A stretch of 64,000 bases of DNA, taken from NCBI RefSeq assembly GCF_013113735.1, contig NZ_CP053346.1, positions 3,300,001 to 3,364,000 of the forward strand. The letters run 5' to 3'. This stretch comes from Sphingomonas sp. AP4-R1 (lineage in GTDB: Bacteria > Pseudomonadota > Alphaproteobacteria > Sphingomonadales > Sphingomonadaceae). Below, piece by piece: positions 43,726-53,673 of the stretch (position 1 is its first letter; each line of letters starts with the position of its first letter). Under the pieces are notes generated by a model. The model was given only the letters and a program-made list of their open reading frames with translations. It had not been told where the DNA came from and ran no database searches. A program made the translations under genes and the position numbers.

Positions 43726-45192
43726 TCAGCGTCGGACGTAGACCGACACGAAACGATCATCGACCCAGGCGTGTCCCGCCCACCGATAGGACCGAGCGAG
43801 ACCTTCGCGCATGATCGCGAAGGTCTTCCGGTTGGGCGGGCGCACGTCGTTATCTCCGATCGTGATGACCAGGGGGCGGGCGGCAAGGACCCGCCTCGTT
43901 TCCGTCGCCGCGTCGACGCCGATTGCGCCATTCTCGTTCGCGGCGCTGAGATGATCCGGGAAGACGAACCGGCTGACGGTGCAGGCGCGGGTCAGATAAT
44001 AGAGGATCGGCGGCCCATCGAACATCTGCATGCAGCCATGCGAGACGTCGGGCGGCACCAGCGCGGACAGATCGGCCATCTGGCGCTGTGAGCGAGCGGT
44101 GGTCGCGAAGTCCGGCCAATGGAGATTGCTGGCCGGAAGCCATGCCGCGATGCCGAGCAGCGCCGGCCCGGTCGGCCAGCGCCGGAAAATCGGCGCCGCA
44201 GCGGCCGTAAACGGCACGAACACGGGCAGCAGATAATGGGAATATAAGACGCCCAACGCGGAGAAGCCGGCGACAGCGACGGCGCACCACACGCCCATGA
44301 AGGCGAGCCAGCGTCTCGCTTCGCGGTCGGGAGAGCCACGTAGCACGTGCCACGCCGCTGCCGCCGCGCACACGGTCAACGGAACCAGTCGGACCAGCGC
44401 GACGCGCGCGCGCTGGTGTAGGTCTTCCACGGGGGTTTCGCCGCGCAGGAAGATCGAGGTGAAGTTCGCGAACCAGTATTCGTGCAGATGGCCGATCGCG
44501 GCATAAGCGGCGATGGCGGCGAAGGTGGGGGCGAGCGCTGTCAGCGCGAGCGCCGGTATCTCGATCAGGGCGGCACGCGGGCTGCGCCGCCATGCCTTCC
44601 ATGCCGCGATCAGCCCGAAGAAAAACCCTTCGAAGACCACCGAATATTTGATCTGGATGGCGATGCCGACGAGCAGCATGGCCAGAAAGCCTCGCTCGCG
44701 GTCGCGCGGGCCGGCTGGGGCGATCAGCAGCACGGCGGCGCCTGCCATCGGCAGATTGTAGAAGATCGGTGATTGCCCGCCGCCGCCTTCCGCGACCTCG
44801 ATCCAGAGAAGATAGAGAATGCCCGCAGCCGTCGCGCCTGTCAGACCTGCCACGCGGCGCGACAAGGCGAGAATGCAGAACGCCGTGCCGGCGGCGCACA
44901 ACGTGGCGATCACCTGATAGGAGACGAGGCCGCCGCCGCCGAACAGCCGAGCGCCGGCATAGATCAGGAACAGGCCGATGGGCTTCCTGTCCCAAATGTC
45001 CACATAGGGCACTGCGCCGTGGAGCATTCGATCGCCGACGAGCAGGTAGAATTGCTCATCGATCTCATAGATCGGGTTACCGAACGAGGGCGCGCGGATC
45101 AGGAATGCCGCAAGGACGAGAAGCAGCGCGGACAAAAAGATCCGGACGGCCGGATCGGCCAGCCGTGAGGGTTCGCTCCGGTGCGGGTTCAC
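43726..45192 (-). CDS. GT39-like (ArnT/PMT-type) membrane glycosyltransferase
   Basis: This 488-residue, multi-helix protein of the GT-C fold has the acidic catalytic-loop motif NPIYEIDEQFYLLVGDRML followed by PYVDIWDRKPIGLFLIYA. That pattern is common in bacterial GT39 proteins that use polyprenyl-phosphate sugars. It ends with a periplasmic domain. The GTG start at 45192 has AGGA seven bases upstream and overlaps the stop of a second GT-C enzyme, so they are one operon. The acceptor is unknown. Confidence 0.8.
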   Translation of the reverse strand: MNPHRSEPSRLADPAVRIFLSALLLVLAAFLIRAPSFGNPIYEIDEQFYLLVGDRMLHGAVPYVDIWDRKPIGLFLIYAGARLFGGGGLVSYQVIATLCAAGTAFCILALSRRVAGLTGATAAGILYLLWIEVAEGGGGQSPIFYNLPMAGAAVLLIAPAGPRDRERGFLAMLLVGIAIQIKYSVVFEGFFFGLIAAWKAWRRSPRAALIEIPALALTALAPTFAAIAAYAAIGHLHEYWFANFTSIFLRGETPVEDLHQRARVALVRLVPLTVCAAAAAWHVLRGSPDREARRWLAFMGVWCAVAVAGFSALGVLYSHYLLPVFVPFTAAAAPIFRRWPTGPALLGIAAWLPASNLHWPDFATTARSQRQMADLSALVPPDVSHGCMQMFDGPPILYYLTRACTVSRFVFPDHLSAANENGAIGVDAATETRRVLAARPLVITIGDNDVRPPNRKTFAIMREGLARSYRWAGHAWVDDRFVSVYVRR

Positions 45193-46700
45193 TGGTCGGT
45201 CCTGATCAGCATCCGGTTGATCTCGGCCGGCGATTGGAGGGCCCGGCAATTCCCCGGCCGGGCGAAGATGCAGACAGGGGGCGACGGCCTCTTGCCCGCG
45301 AAACAGAGTGTCTTCCGGAACATTGTCGGGACAGAGGCGGGTTCGGGGGCGATGAGCCGGTTGAAGCCCGGCACCTCGCGCGCCAGCAAACCGATTTCTT
45401 TGGCTTCGTATACGTACATCGGAACAGCGCGATGGAGATATGTATATCCGCCTTGCGTCGTGAAATGCAGATCGAGTGTCGCGACGCCGCAAAGATGCGG
45501 GTCCGTCCGCAACGATGCGAACGGGGCCGGGTCGTTTCTCTGTCCCATCGAATATTTGGCCGGCCCTCCTGCGGCGGCGACCGATACGGACATCCCGATC
45601 CAGCCAGCCAGCGCGAGCCATGGCAGCGAGCGGCTCCATCGTGAACCGCGCGTCGCGGCGTGCTCTACAAGCACGGCGGTGCCAAGCGCGGCCAGCAGAA
45701 TCAGGATCGTCGTCGTCAGGAGGATGAAGCTATATTCCTTGTGATCGACGGCCATGTGCACGGCGAGGTTGACGATTCCGACCCTGAACAGGATCGGGTA
45801 TCGACGCGCGCCGACTGCAGCCAGAAATAGTATGGGCACCGTCGCCCATCCGAGGGAGGCGCCGATCGCGCGCGCATAAGCCCACGCTGGCGCAGTCCCA
45901 TAAGTGACGGCGCGCCCCGCAACGATATTGAGCCGATAATATTCGATCGCCCAGTCGAAGGGCATGTGGCCGGAGCCGATGTCGATCCCCGCCCCGAGCA
46001 GCATCGCCACGATGCCGCCAAAAAGCAGCGGTGGCCAATCGCGGGGGCGATTCCACAGCGCAAGTGCTGCGAGCGTGGCTGCGGCGGGTAGATGCTGCAC
46101 ACGGAGGAGTATGGCCAATCCCAGCAGCAAGCCGCCGATGATGATCTGGCGAGATCCCCGATCGGTGCTGGTGAGCAGAACGACGGCCGGTAATAGCAAT
46201 GCGATGCTGATCGCTTCGCTCAGAATATGCGGAGCCAGGTAGATGAATTCGCTCCACCCCGCGACGATGGCTGCTGCGATCAGGCCCCCACGCGGAGATT
46301 GGCGGGCTCCAAATCGCCATGCCGACCAGACGGTGCAGAGCGAGAGGGCCGCCAGCAGTACACGCGGCAGGACGATGTAAAGCTGGGAATCCGGCGCGAT
46401 CAGATCGCCGAGCGCCATCGGTCCGGCCAGAATGAGGGGCGGCAGCAGGCTTCTGATATTGTCGCGATACTCCCATGTCACAGCGCCGTGGCCGAAGACG
46501 ATTCGGTGAGCTTGCTCCAGATACTGGAAGAGCTCGTCGGGGCGATAAATATCGGCCGTCGGAATCATCAGGACCCGCGCGGCGAAACCTACGGCCAAGA
46601 TCAGCGCGAGCCCTGCACCAAGATGATGCCGGTTCGCACCGCGCGGCCTGTGGGCGCCGCCTTGATGAACTGCCGTCATGTCCGGTGGAAACGATCTCAT
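45189..46700 (-). CDS. GT22-like (Alg9/PIG-B type) mannosyltransferase
   Basis: This ~503-residue membrane protein has the GT22 layout: acidic loop [19 protein letters not shown] followed by [18 protein letters not shown], and a second HKEYSFILL motif. In eukaryotes these add mannose to lipid-linked glycans or GPI anchors; bacterial members are rarer and mostly uncharacterised. The start is uncertain, with ATGs at 46736, 46700 and 46679. It shares a GTGA overlap with the GT39-like gene and probably modifies the same envelope glycan. Confidence 0.75.
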   Translation of the reverse strand: MRSFPPDMTAVHQGGAHRPRGANRHHLGAGLALILAVGFAARVLMIPTADIYRPDELFQYLEQAHRIVFGHGAVTWEYRDNIRSLLPPLILAGPMALGDLIAPDSQLYIVLPRVLLAALSLCTVWSAWRFGARQSPRGGLIAAAIVAGWSEFIYLAPHILSEAISIALLLPAVVLLTSTDRGSRQIIIGGLLLGLAILLRVQHLPAAATLAALALWNRPRDWPPLLFGGIVAMLLGAGIDIGSGHMPFDWAIEYYRLNIVAGRAVTYGTAPAWAYARAIGASLGWATVPILFLAAVGARRYPILFRVGIVNLAVHMAVDHKEYSFILLTTTILILLAALGTAVLVEHAATRGSRWSRSLPWLALAGWIGMSVSVAAAGGPAKYSMGQRNDPAPFASLRTDPHLCGVATLDLHFTTQGGYTYLHRAVPMYVYEAKEIGLLAREVPGFNRLIAPEPASVPTMFRKTLCFAGKRPSPPVCIFARPGNCRALQSPAEINRMLIRTDQ

Positions 46701-46866
46701 CGTAAAGCCTGTCGGGGGAAGGGCATCTTCCCTCATTGGCCTCGATTACCGGTCTGTGGTTAACGCGAGACTAGCGAAAGCAGCGCCGGCGATCCGCCGA
46801 TTTCGGTTGCGCGGGGCATCGGTTCGCGGGATCGGCTGCGGTGAACGGCTGGAAGGGTGGATCGCC

Positions 46867-47739
46867 ATGAACATCGTCGGGATCGTGGGTGCGGGGCAGA
46901 TGGGGGCGGGCATCGCGCAGGTGGCGGCGCAGGCCGGGGTGACGGTGCTGCTGTCCGACGTCTCCGAAGAGGTGGCGGCCAAGGGCAAGGCGGGGATCGC
47001 CAAGCAGCTGGGCCGGCTGGTCGAGAAGGAAAAGATCACGGCCGAGGCGCGCGATGCGGCCGTGGGCCTGATCCGGCCGGTCGGCGCGCTGGATGCGATG
47101 GCCGACGCGGACATCATCATCGAGGCGGCGACCGAGCGCGAGCCGGTGAAACGCACGATCTTCGAGGCGATCGGCAAGGTGCTGGGGCCGGACGCGATCC
47201 TCGCCAGCAACACCTCGTCCATCTCGATCACGCGGCTGGCGCAGGCGGCGCCCGATCCCGAGCGCTTCATCGGCATGCATTTCTTCAATCCGGTGCCGCT
47301 GATGCCGCTGCTGGAGCTGATCCGCGGCCTCGGCACGGGCGATCGCGCGGTGGCGGTGGCCGAGGCGTTCGGCAAGAGGGTCGGCAAGACCACGATCGTC
47401 GCCGCCGACCGGCCCGGCTTCGTCGTCAATCGCATCCTGCTGCCCTTGATCAACGAGGCCTGTTTCGCGGCGGGCGAGGGGCTGGCCTCGATCCCCGATA
47501 TCGATGCGGGGATGAAGCTGGGCGCCGGCCACCCGATGGGTCCGCTGACGTTGGCGGACCTGATCGGGCTGGATACCTGCCTCGAGATATTGCGCGTGTT
47601 CCAGGCGGATTTCGGTGATCCCAAATATCGCCCGGCGCCGATCCTGCTGAAGCTGGTCGAGGCGGGCTGGCTCGGCCGCAAGAGCAAGCGCGGCTTTTAC
47701 GATTATTCGGGCGACACGCCGGTGCCGGTCGCGATCTGA
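46867..47739 (+). CDS. 3-hydroxybutyryl-CoA dehydrogenase
   Basis: This 290-residue enzyme oxidises or reduces 3-hydroxyacyl-CoA with NAD(P). The Rossmann motif is [17 protein letters not shown]. The catalytic His lies in [20 protein letters not shown], with [11 protein letters not shown] and [17 protein letters not shown] of the C-terminal helical domain. ATG 46867 is chosen because the dinucleotide motif must be N-terminal. Near thiolase and PHA genes, it may link fatty acid or butyrate metabolism to the PHA pool. Confidence 0.93.
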   Translation: MNIVGIVGAGQMGAGIAQVAAQAGVTVLLSDVSEEVAAKGKAGIAKQLGRLVEKEKITAEARDAAVGLIRPVGALDAMADADIIIEAATEREPVKRTIFEAIGKVLGPDAILASNTSSISITRLAQAAPDPERFIGMHFFNPVPLMPLLELIRGLGTGDRAVAVAEAFGKRVGKTTIVAADRPGFVVNRILLPLINEACFAAGEGLASIPDIDAGMKLGAGHPMGPLTLADLIGLDTCLEILRVFQADFGDPKYRPAPILLKLVEAGWLGRKSKRGFYDYSGDTPVPVAI

Positions 47740-47750
47740 GCAATCCTCCG

Positions 47751-47829
47751 TGCGCCTGCGAATGCAGGAGCCCAGAGCTTCAGGCGTGACGCTTGCGGCC
47801 CTGGGCTCGCGCGTTCGCGGGAGTACGGG
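47751..47829. repeat. Palindromic repeat, family B (copy 3)
   Basis: GCCTGCGAATGCAGGAGCCC and CTGGGCTCGCGCGTTCGCGG hairpins as in copy 1. Confidence 0.82.
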
Positions 47830-47895
47830 ACTGCAGACATCGCGTTTACAGCTCTGCCTTCGTTGCCCTGCTTCAGATTTCGTCTGAAGAATTTC

Positions 47896-47980
47896 GTGAT
47901 TGCGAGCACGGCGGAGCAATCCAGCTCCGACAGTGGGACTGGATTGCTTCCCCCGACTCAAGGCTAGGGTCGCAATGACG
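47896..47980. repeat. Palindromic repeat, family D
   Basis: Outer arms GTGATTGCGAGC and GTCGCAATGACG, inner GCAATCCAG/CTGGATTGC. A third type of element between convergent genes. Confidence 0.82.
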
Positions 47981-47987
47981 ATCGAAT

Positions 47988-49361
47988 TTACCGCCCCAGC
48001 ACGTTGTCCACGAGCGCGCCGAGCGTGGTGAATCCGGACAGGCGCATGCCCTTGTCGTCCGCCTTGGTGGCGGAAGGTGCGAGGGCGCGCTGGAAGCCGA
48101 GTTTGGCGGCTTCCTTGAGGCGCAGCGCCGCATGGCCCACCGGGCGTACCTCGCCCGACAGCGCGATCTCGCCGAACGCCACCGCATCGGAGGCGATGGG
48201 TCGCTCCGAAAGCGCCGAAACCAAAGCCGCCGCCACCGCCAGATCGGCGGCCGGATCCTGGATGCGATAGCCGCCCGCCACGTTCAGATAGACTTCGGCG
48301 GTGGAGAAACTGAGCCCGCAGCGCGCCTCCAGCACGGCGAGGATCATCGCCAGCCGCCCCGAATCCCAGCCGACCACCGCGCGGCGCGGCGTCGCCCCGC
48401 TGGCGAGGCGCACGACGAGCGCCTGTATCTCCACCAGCACGGGGCGCGTGCCCTCCATCGCGGGGAAGACGGTGGCGCCCGCCACGCCGTCGCTGCGCTC
48501 GGTGAGGAACAGGGCCGATGGGTTGGCGACTTCCTCCAGCCCCTTTTCGGCCATCGCGAACACGCCGATCTCGTCGGTGCCGCCGAAGCGGTTCTTCACC
48601 GCGCGCAGGATGCGATATTGGTGGCTGCGCTCGCCCTCGAACGCCAGCACCGTATCCACCATGTGCTCCAGCACGCGTGGCCCCGCGATCGCGCCGTCCT
48701 TCGTGACATGGCCCACCAGGATCAGCGCGGTGCCGCGCTCCTTCGCATAGCGGATCAGCTCCTGCGCCGAGGCGCGGACCTGCCCCACCGTGCCCGGCGC
48801 GCCCTCGATCAGATCGGAATGCATCGTCTGGATCGAATCGATCACGAGCAGAGCCGGCGGCGCGCCCGCATCCAGCGTGGTCAGGATATCGCGCACCGAC
48901 GTCGCCGAGCCGAGCTGGACCGGCGCGTGGCCCAGCCCCATGCGCCGCGCGCGCAGCCGCACCTGATCGGCCGCCTCTTCGCCGGAGACATAGGCGACGC
49001 GCGCGCCGCCCACCGCCAGCTTCGCCGCCGCCTGCAGCAGCAGGGTGGATTTGCCGACGCCGGGATCGCCGCCGATCAATGTCGCCGATCCCGCGACCAG
49101 CCCGCCGCCGAGCGCGCGATCCAGCTCCGCCATCCCCAGCGACAGGCGGGGCGGGAGCGCGACATCCGCATCCAGCCCGGAGAGGAGGATCGCCCGCCCG
49201 CCCGAGCGCAGATCATGTTTGGCGGCGAACGGCGTCACCACCCCGCCGCCGACCTCCTCGACCAACGTGTTCCACTCGCCGCAGTCGACGCACTGGCCCT
49301 GCCAGCGCGATGTGGCCGAACCGCAGGCCTGGCAGACGTAACGACGGTTCGGCTTGGCCAT
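47988..49361 (-). CDS. radA: DNA repair protein RadA
   Basis: This 457-residue RecA-related protein processes branched DNA during recombination. It has an N-terminal zinc finger (CQACGSATSRWQGQCVDCGE), Walker A IGGDPGVGKSTLLLQ, Walker B PPALLVIDSIQT, the RadA-specific KNRFGGTDEIG, and a C-terminal Lon-protease-like domain lacking a catalytic dyad. ATG 49361 starts the zinc finger properly; the longer frame is spurious. Confidence 0.96.
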   Translation of the reverse strand: MAKPNRRYVCQACGSATSRWQGQCVDCGEWNTLVEEVGGGVVTPFAAKHDLRSGGRAILLSGLDADVALPPRLSLGMAELDRALGGGLVAGSATLIGGDPGVGKSTLLLQAAAKLAVGGARVAYVSGEEAADQVRLRARRMGLGHAPVQLGSATSVRDILTTLDAGAPPALLVIDSIQTMHSDLIEGAPGTVGQVRASAQELIRYAKERGTALILVGHVTKDGAIAGPRVLEHMVDTVLAFEGERSHQYRILRAVKNRFGGTDEIGVFAMAEKGLEEVANPSALFLTERSDGVAGATVFPAMEGTRPVLVEIQALVVRLASGATPRRAVVGWDSGRLAMILAVLEARCGLSFSTAEVYLNVAGGYRIQDPAADLAVAAALVSALSERPIASDAVAFGEIALSGEVRPVGHAALRLKEAAKLGFQRALAPSATKADDKGMRLSGFTTLGALVDNVLGR

Positions 49362-49485
49362 GTGGGCTCCGGCGGGATGTTGAACGAAGCAAGAACATAT
49401 CGATCCGGGCGCGTGCTGGCAACCGCGACAGATCCCGATCGTTCCGGGGTCGCCATCTTCGATGAAGCGCGTTAGGGTGGCGCGC

Positions 49486-49788
49486 ATGGGCTTTCTGCGG
49501 ACGCTCTTCTGGATCGCGATTACCGTCGTCGTCGTGGTCTTCGCGTTCCACAACTGGACGTCGGTGACGCTGGACCTTTACGGCGGCCTCAAGGCCGACG
49601 CGAAGCTGCCTGTGCTGTTGCTCTTCGCGTTCCTGCTCGGTTTCGTGCCACTCTACATCTATCATCGGGTGCAGCGCTGGCGCTATCAGCGCCGGATGAC
49701 CGAACAGACACGCATCGCCACGCTGGCGCCCGCAGCACCGCCCGAACCCGCCCCGGCTCCGATCTCGACCCCGGCGGAGCCCGTCTGA
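49486..49788 (+). CDS. LapA-domain (DUF1049) membrane protein
   Basis: This 100-residue protein has two helices (FLRTLFWIAITVVVVVFAF and LPVLLLFAFLLGFVPLYIY) joined by a short NWTSVTLDLYGG loop, typical of LapA-domain proteins. A basic segment and a Pro/Ala-rich tail follow. In E. coli the family works with LapB in controlling lipopolysaccharide synthesis. ATG 49486 has AGGG eight bases upstream. The stop overlaps the pyrF ATG. Confidence 0.88.
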   Translation: MGFLRTLFWIAITVVVVVFAFHNWTSVTLDLYGGLKADAKLPVLLLFAFLLGFVPLYIYHRVQRWRYQRRMTEQTRIATLAPAAPPEPAPAPISTPAEPV

Positions 49789-50462
49789 TGGGCAGCAAGA
49801 TCTATGTCGCGCTGGACACGCCCGATCTGGGGAGCGCGCTGGCGATCGGCGCGCGCGTCCGCAATCATGTCGGCGGGCTGAAGCTGGGCCTCGAATTCTT
49901 CGTCGCCAATGGCGCGGCCGGCGTGCGCGAAGTGGCGGGGCTGGGCCTGCCGATCTTCCTCGATCTGAAGCTGCACGACATTCCCAATACGGTGGGGAGC
50001 GCGATCCAGGCGCTGCACCAGCTCGCCCCCGCCGTGCTGACGATCCACACCGCCGGCGGGCGTGCGATGATGGAAGACGCCAAGGCCGCCGCCCCGCCGG
50101 GGACGAAGGTGGTGGGCGTCACGGTGCTGACGAGTCTCGATCAGGGCGATCTCGCCTCGATCGGCGTGAACGGCGCGCCGCATGATCAGGTCGCGCGGCT
50201 CGCCGATCTGGCGGCCGAGGCGGGGCTCGACGGCATCGTCTGTTCGGGCGAGGAAGTGGCGGCCGCGCATGCGCGCTGGAAGCACGGCTTCTTCGTCGTG
50301 CCCGGCGTGCGCCCGGCCGGTGGGGACATGGGCGATCAGAAGCGCGTGATCACGCCGCGCGCCGCCGTGGATGCGGGCGCCTCGATTCTCGTGATCGGCC
50401 GGCCGATCACGCGGGCGGTCGATCCCGACGCCGCCGCACGGGCCATCGCCGCGACGCTCTGA
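49788..50462 (+). CDS. pyrF: Orotidine-5'-phosphate decarboxylase
   Basis: This 224-residue TIM-barrel enzyme makes UMP, the last step of de novo pyrimidine synthesis. It has IYVALDTPD, the catalytic FLDLKLHDIPNTVG with its Lys-Asp network, TIHTAGG, and GVRPAGGDMGDQKRVITP that binds phosphate. Full family length. It is translationally coupled to the LapA gene, a conserved order in sphingomonads and relatives as I recall. Confidence 0.96.
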   Translation: MGSKIYVALDTPDLGSALAIGARVRNHVGGLKLGLEFFVANGAAGVREVAGLGLPIFLDLKLHDIPNTVGSAIQALHQLAPAVLTIHTAGGRAMMEDAKAAAPPGTKVVGVTVLTSLDQGDLASIGVNGAPHDQVARLADLAAEAGLDGIVCSGEEVAAAHARWKHGFFVVPGVRPAGGDMGDQKRVITPRAAVDAGASILVIGRPITRAVDPDAAARAIAATL

Positions 50463-50487
50463 GGGATCACGAAACTCTCTCTGCCTC

Positions 50488-50580
50488 GTCATGCTGAACG
50501 CGTTTCAGCATCCATGAACCGACCTGTCCGCCTGGAGCAACCGTCGGGTAATGGACCCTGAACCACGTTCAGGGTGACGA
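50488..50580. repeat. Palindromic repeat, family E
   Basis: GTCATGCTGAACGCGTTTCA and ACCACGTTCAGGGTGACGA with inner hairpins (TGCTGAACGCGTTTCAGCA; CCCTGAACCACGTTCAGGG). It lies between pyrF and tRNA-His. Confidence 0.85.
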
Positions 50581-50683
50581 CCGGGAGGGGTTCTCATTCC
50601 TGTTTCCACATCGCGCGCGATCACCCGCTTGACCGGGCGGCCCTCTCGCCCCTAAGGGGGCTGCCCAGTCGCCGGGCGAGCGT

Positions 50684-50761
50684 GGCGGTCGTAGCTCAAT
50701 TGGTTAGAGCGCCGGTTTGTGGTACCGGAGGTTGCGGGTTCAATCCCCGTCGATCGCCCCA
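50684..50761 (+). tRNA. tRNA-His (anticodon GTG)
   Basis: The tRNA begins with the extra G at -1 (50684) that marks tRNA-His. The acceptor is GCGGTCG/CGATCGC with one G-U pair. D arm GCTC...GAGC, anticodon loop TTTGTGG (anticodon GTG), T arm GCGGG-TTCAATC-CCCGT. The encoded CCA is at 50759-50761. Confidence 0.96.
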
Positions 50762-50813
50762 GCGGCCCCTTTTCTTCCGGCCGCGCACGCGGCCCTGTCG
50801 AAGCTCCCCCCTC

Positions 50814-51863
50814 ATGATCTCTCTCTGGGATTATCCCGATTTCGACGCGCACGAGAGCGTCAGTTTCTTCCGTGACGAAGCCGCGGGCCTGACGGCGATC
50901 ATCGCCGTCCACTCCACCCATCTGGGGCCGGCCGCAGGCGGCACGCGCTTGTGGCATTATGCCGACAAGGGCGACGCCGTGACGGACGCGCTGCGCCTGT
51001 CGCGCGGCATGAGCTTCAAGAATGCGATGGCCGGCCTGCCCCTCGGCGGCGGCAAGAGCGTGATTCTCGCCGATCCGGGCGTGGACAAGACTCCGGCCTT
51101 GCTGGCCGCCTTCGGTCGCGCGGTCGATTCGCTGGGCGGTCGCTACATCACGGCCGAGGATGTCGGCATGACCGATCAGGACATGCTCGCGATCCGACAG
51201 GAGACGCGCCACGTTTCCGGCCTGCCGGTGGGCGAGGCGGCGGCCGGCGGCAATCCGGGGCCGTTGACGGCACTCGGCGTCTATCTCGGGATCAAGGAGG
51301 CGATCGCGCGTGCGCTCGGCAAATCGAGCGCGGCGGGCGTGCATGTCGCGATCCAGGGCGTGGGCTCGGTCGGCGGCGGCGTGGCCCGCCTGCTCGCGGC
51401 CGACGGCGCACGGCTGACGCTGGCGGACGTGGATCAGGCCCGGGCCGGGGCGCTGGCGCGCGAACTGGGCGCGGATCTGGCGGCGGCCGACGACATTCTC
51501 GGGATCGAGGCCGATGTGCTCAGCCCGTGCGCCCTGGGCGCGATTCTGGACGAGGCCGGGATCGATCGCCTGCAGGTGCCGATCGTGGCGGGGGCCGCGA
51601 ACAACCAGCTGAAGACGCCTGCCGACGGCGATCGGCTCACGGCGCGCGGCATTCTCTATGCGCCCGATTATGTGATCAACGCGGGCGGCATCATCAATGT
51701 CGCGCTGGAATATCTGGGGCAGGGCGACCGCGCCGAGGTGGAGGCGCGGATCGCGCAGATTCCGGAACGTCTGGAAGCGATCTGGGCCGAGGCCTCCCAA
51801 ACGCGCGAGGCCGCCTCGGCGGTCGCGGACCGGATGGCGATGCGCCTGATCGGCCGCGGCTGA
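50814..51863 (+). CDS. Glu/Leu/Phe/Val dehydrogenase (leucine dehydrogenase type)
   Basis: This 349-residue NAD-dependent amino acid dehydrogenase has the substrate domain GPAAGGTRLWHYADKGDAV, the catalytic LPLGGGKSVI with Lys and YITAEDVGMTDQDM, and a Rossmann domain IQGVGSVGGGVARLL. It oxidatively deaminates a branched-chain or aromatic amino acid. The motif set is closest to leucine/phenylalanine dehydrogenases and the length excludes glutamate dehydrogenase. Confidence 0.92.
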   Translation: MISLWDYPDFDAHESVSFFRDEAAGLTAIIAVHSTHLGPAAGGTRLWHYADKGDAVTDALRLSRGMSFKNAMAGLPLGGGKSVILADPGVDKTPALLAAFGRAVDSLGGRYITAEDVGMTDQDMLAIRQETRHVSGLPVGEAAAGGNPGPLTALGVYLGIKEAIARALGKSSAAGVHVAIQGVGSVGGGVARLLAADGARLTLADVDQARAGALARELGADLAAADDILGIEADVLSPCALGAILDEAGIDRLQVPIVAGAANNQLKTPADGDRLTARGILYAPDYVINAGGIINVALEYLGQGDRAEVEARIAQIPERLEAIWAEASQTREAASAVADRMAMRLIGRG

Positions 51864-51874
51864 TCTGCCTTAAC

Positions 51875-51900
51875 CGTGCTCCTGCGGAAGCAGGAGTACG
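51875..51900. repeat. Palindromic repeat, family B (single hairpin)
   Basis: GTGCTCCTGCGGAAGCAGGAGTAC forms one family-B hairpin between convergent genes. Confidence 0.7.
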
Positions 51901-51907
51901 GACGAGT

Positions 51908-52834
51908 TCACCCTTCCGGCGGCGCGAAAGCCTGCTTCGGTTCCTGTCCCCGCCGCCCTTCGCGATAGGCGGTGTACACTCCGCTCGCGGTGATGAGCGC
52001 GGCGCCCGCCAGCGTCGTCGCCGATGCAGGCGAGGCGAAGATCGCCCAGCCGATCGCGGTCGCCCAGAGGATCTGCAGATAATCGAACGGCACGACGGCC
52101 GAGACAGGGGCGTAGCGCAGCGAACTCGTCATCGCGATCTGGGCGATGCCGCCGAACAGGCCTCCGCCGATGAGAAAGGCGAAGGTCGTCGCATCGTGGA
52201 TATGGCCGAAGAAGGGCAGGAATGCCGCGCCGACCAAGGAGCAGAAGGTGGTGAACCAGAAGACGATCGCGGAGGTCGCCTCGGTCTTGCCGATCTGGCG
52301 CAGCGTGATCATCACCGCCGACTGGCCGAGTGCCGCCGTCAGAGCCATGGCGACCCCGACGGGGGAGAGGCCATTGCCTCCGCCCGGCTGGACCACCAGC
52401 AGCATGCCCGCAAAGCCCGTCACCACCGCCGCCCAGCGCCGCGCGCCGATCGCCTCGTGCAGCAGGACGGCCGAGAGAATCGTGGAGAAGACCGGCGCGG
52501 TATAGGTGATCGTCGTCGCCTCGCCCAAGGGCAGCAGCGAGAGCGCGCCGAAGGTGAAGAACATCGTGGTGAGGCCGATCGCCGATCGGGTGAGATGCGC
52601 GGCCGGGCGCCGCGTGCCGAGGCTGCGAATGCCGGGCCCGAACGCCGCCCACAGGAACACCAGCGGCAGCGCGCCCGCACTGCGATAGAAGAGCATCTCG
52701 ATCGTGCCGGCGCCGCGCTGGCTCGCCGCTTTCAGGAAGGCGGCCATGATCGCGAAGCCCGTCGCGCTCACGATCCGCATGCCCATTCCCAGGATGGGGC
52801 GATCGGCGGGCGGGGCGACTTCCGGCATGTCCAT
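51908..52834 (-). CDS. EamA/DMT-family transporter
   Basis: This 308-residue, ten-helix protein of the drug/metabolite transporter superfamily has two EamA repeats, with GEATTITYTAPVFSTILSAVLLHE closing the first and PVSAVVPFDYLQILWATAIG in the second. Substrate unknown. It is divergent from ccmC with about 110 bases between starts. Confidence 0.88.
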   Translation of the reverse strand: MDMPEVAPPADRPILGMGMRIVSATGFAIMAAFLKAASQRGAGTIEMLFYRSAGALPLVFLWAAFGPGIRSLGTRRPAAHLTRSAIGLTTMFFTFGALSLLPLGEATTITYTAPVFSTILSAVLLHEAIGARRWAAVVTGFAGMLLVVQPGGGNGLSPVGVAMALTAALGQSAVMITLRQIGKTEATSAIVFWFTTFCSLVGAAFLPFFGHIHDATTFAFLIGGGLFGGIAQIAMTSSLRYAPVSAVVPFDYLQILWATAIGWAIFASPASATTLAGAALITASGVYTAYREGRRGQEPKQAFAPPEG

Positions 52835-52946
52835 CGCTTGGCCGCTTCATTCCTCCGGCGCAAGCCGGCGGACTGAGCGCAAGCGCCAGCTTTTCTCCGG
52901 GCAGCGCTTAGACTATCCCGATGCAAAGGCCCTCTTCGGACGCTTC

Positions 52947-53663
52947 ATGCATCGCTTCGCCAATCCCGCCCGCTTCCTCGCCATCGCCCGTCCGCTGACC
53001 GCATGGTTCGGCTGGAGCGGCGCGGTGCTGATTGCGGTCGCGCTGATCGGCGGGCTCGTCATCACGCCCTCCGATTATCTGCAGGGGCAGACGGTGCGGA
53101 TCATGTACGTCCATGTCCCCGCCGCGTGGCTCGGCATGGCGGGCTGGACAGGGATCGCCGGCGCCAGCTTCGCGCAACTGGTGTGGCGTCATCCGCTGAG
53201 CGCGGTCGCCGCGCGCGCTTGCGCGGTGCCGGGCGCGGTCTATGCGGCTGTGTGCCTCGCCAGCGGATCGATCTGGGGCCGGCCCACCTGGGGCACCTGG
53301 TGGGAGTGGGACGGCCGACTGACCTCGATGCTCGTCCTGTTCTTCCTCTATATCGGCTATATCGCGCTCGCCAATGCGGCGGGCAGGGATGCGGGCGGCC
53401 AGCGCATCACCGCCATCTATGGCCTCGTCGGCGCGGTGAACCTGCCGGTGATCCATTATTCGGTCCTGTGGTGGCGCACGCTCCATCAGGGGCAGAGCAT
53501 TTCGCTGTCCGGATCGAGCATCGATCCCAGCCTGTTGTGGCCGCTTCCGCTGTCGGCGCTGGGCTTCACCCTGCTGTTTGGCGCGGTCGTGCTGATGCGG
53601 ATGCGCGCGCTGCTGGCGGACGCGAAGGTCGAGGCGCGCATGAAAAGGCTGGCGACGGCATGA
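52947..53663 (+). CDS. ccmC: Haem exporter/handling protein CcmC
   Basis: This 238-residue, six-helix protein loads haem onto CcmE. The haem-binding WGRPTWGTWWEWDGRLTSML motif is intact, with flanking His residues in MYVHVPAAWL and NLPVIHYSVLWWR. ATG 52947 starts the family N-terminus; the longer frame upstream is not supported. First gene of a ccmCDEFGHI operon; ccmA and ccmB are not in the window. Confidence 0.96.
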   Translation: MHRFANPARFLAIARPLTAWFGWSGAVLIAVALIGGLVITPSDYLQGQTVRIMYVHVPAAWLGMAGWTGIAGASFAQLVWRHPLSAVAARACAVPGAVYAAVCLASGSIWGRPTWGTWWEWDGRLTSMLVLFFLYIGYIALANAAGRDAGGQRITAIYGLVGAVNLPVIHYSVLWWRTLHQGQSISLSGSSIDPSLLWPLPLSALGFTLLFGAVVLMRMRALLADAKVEARMKRLATA

Positions 53664-53673
53664 GGGGCGGGCG

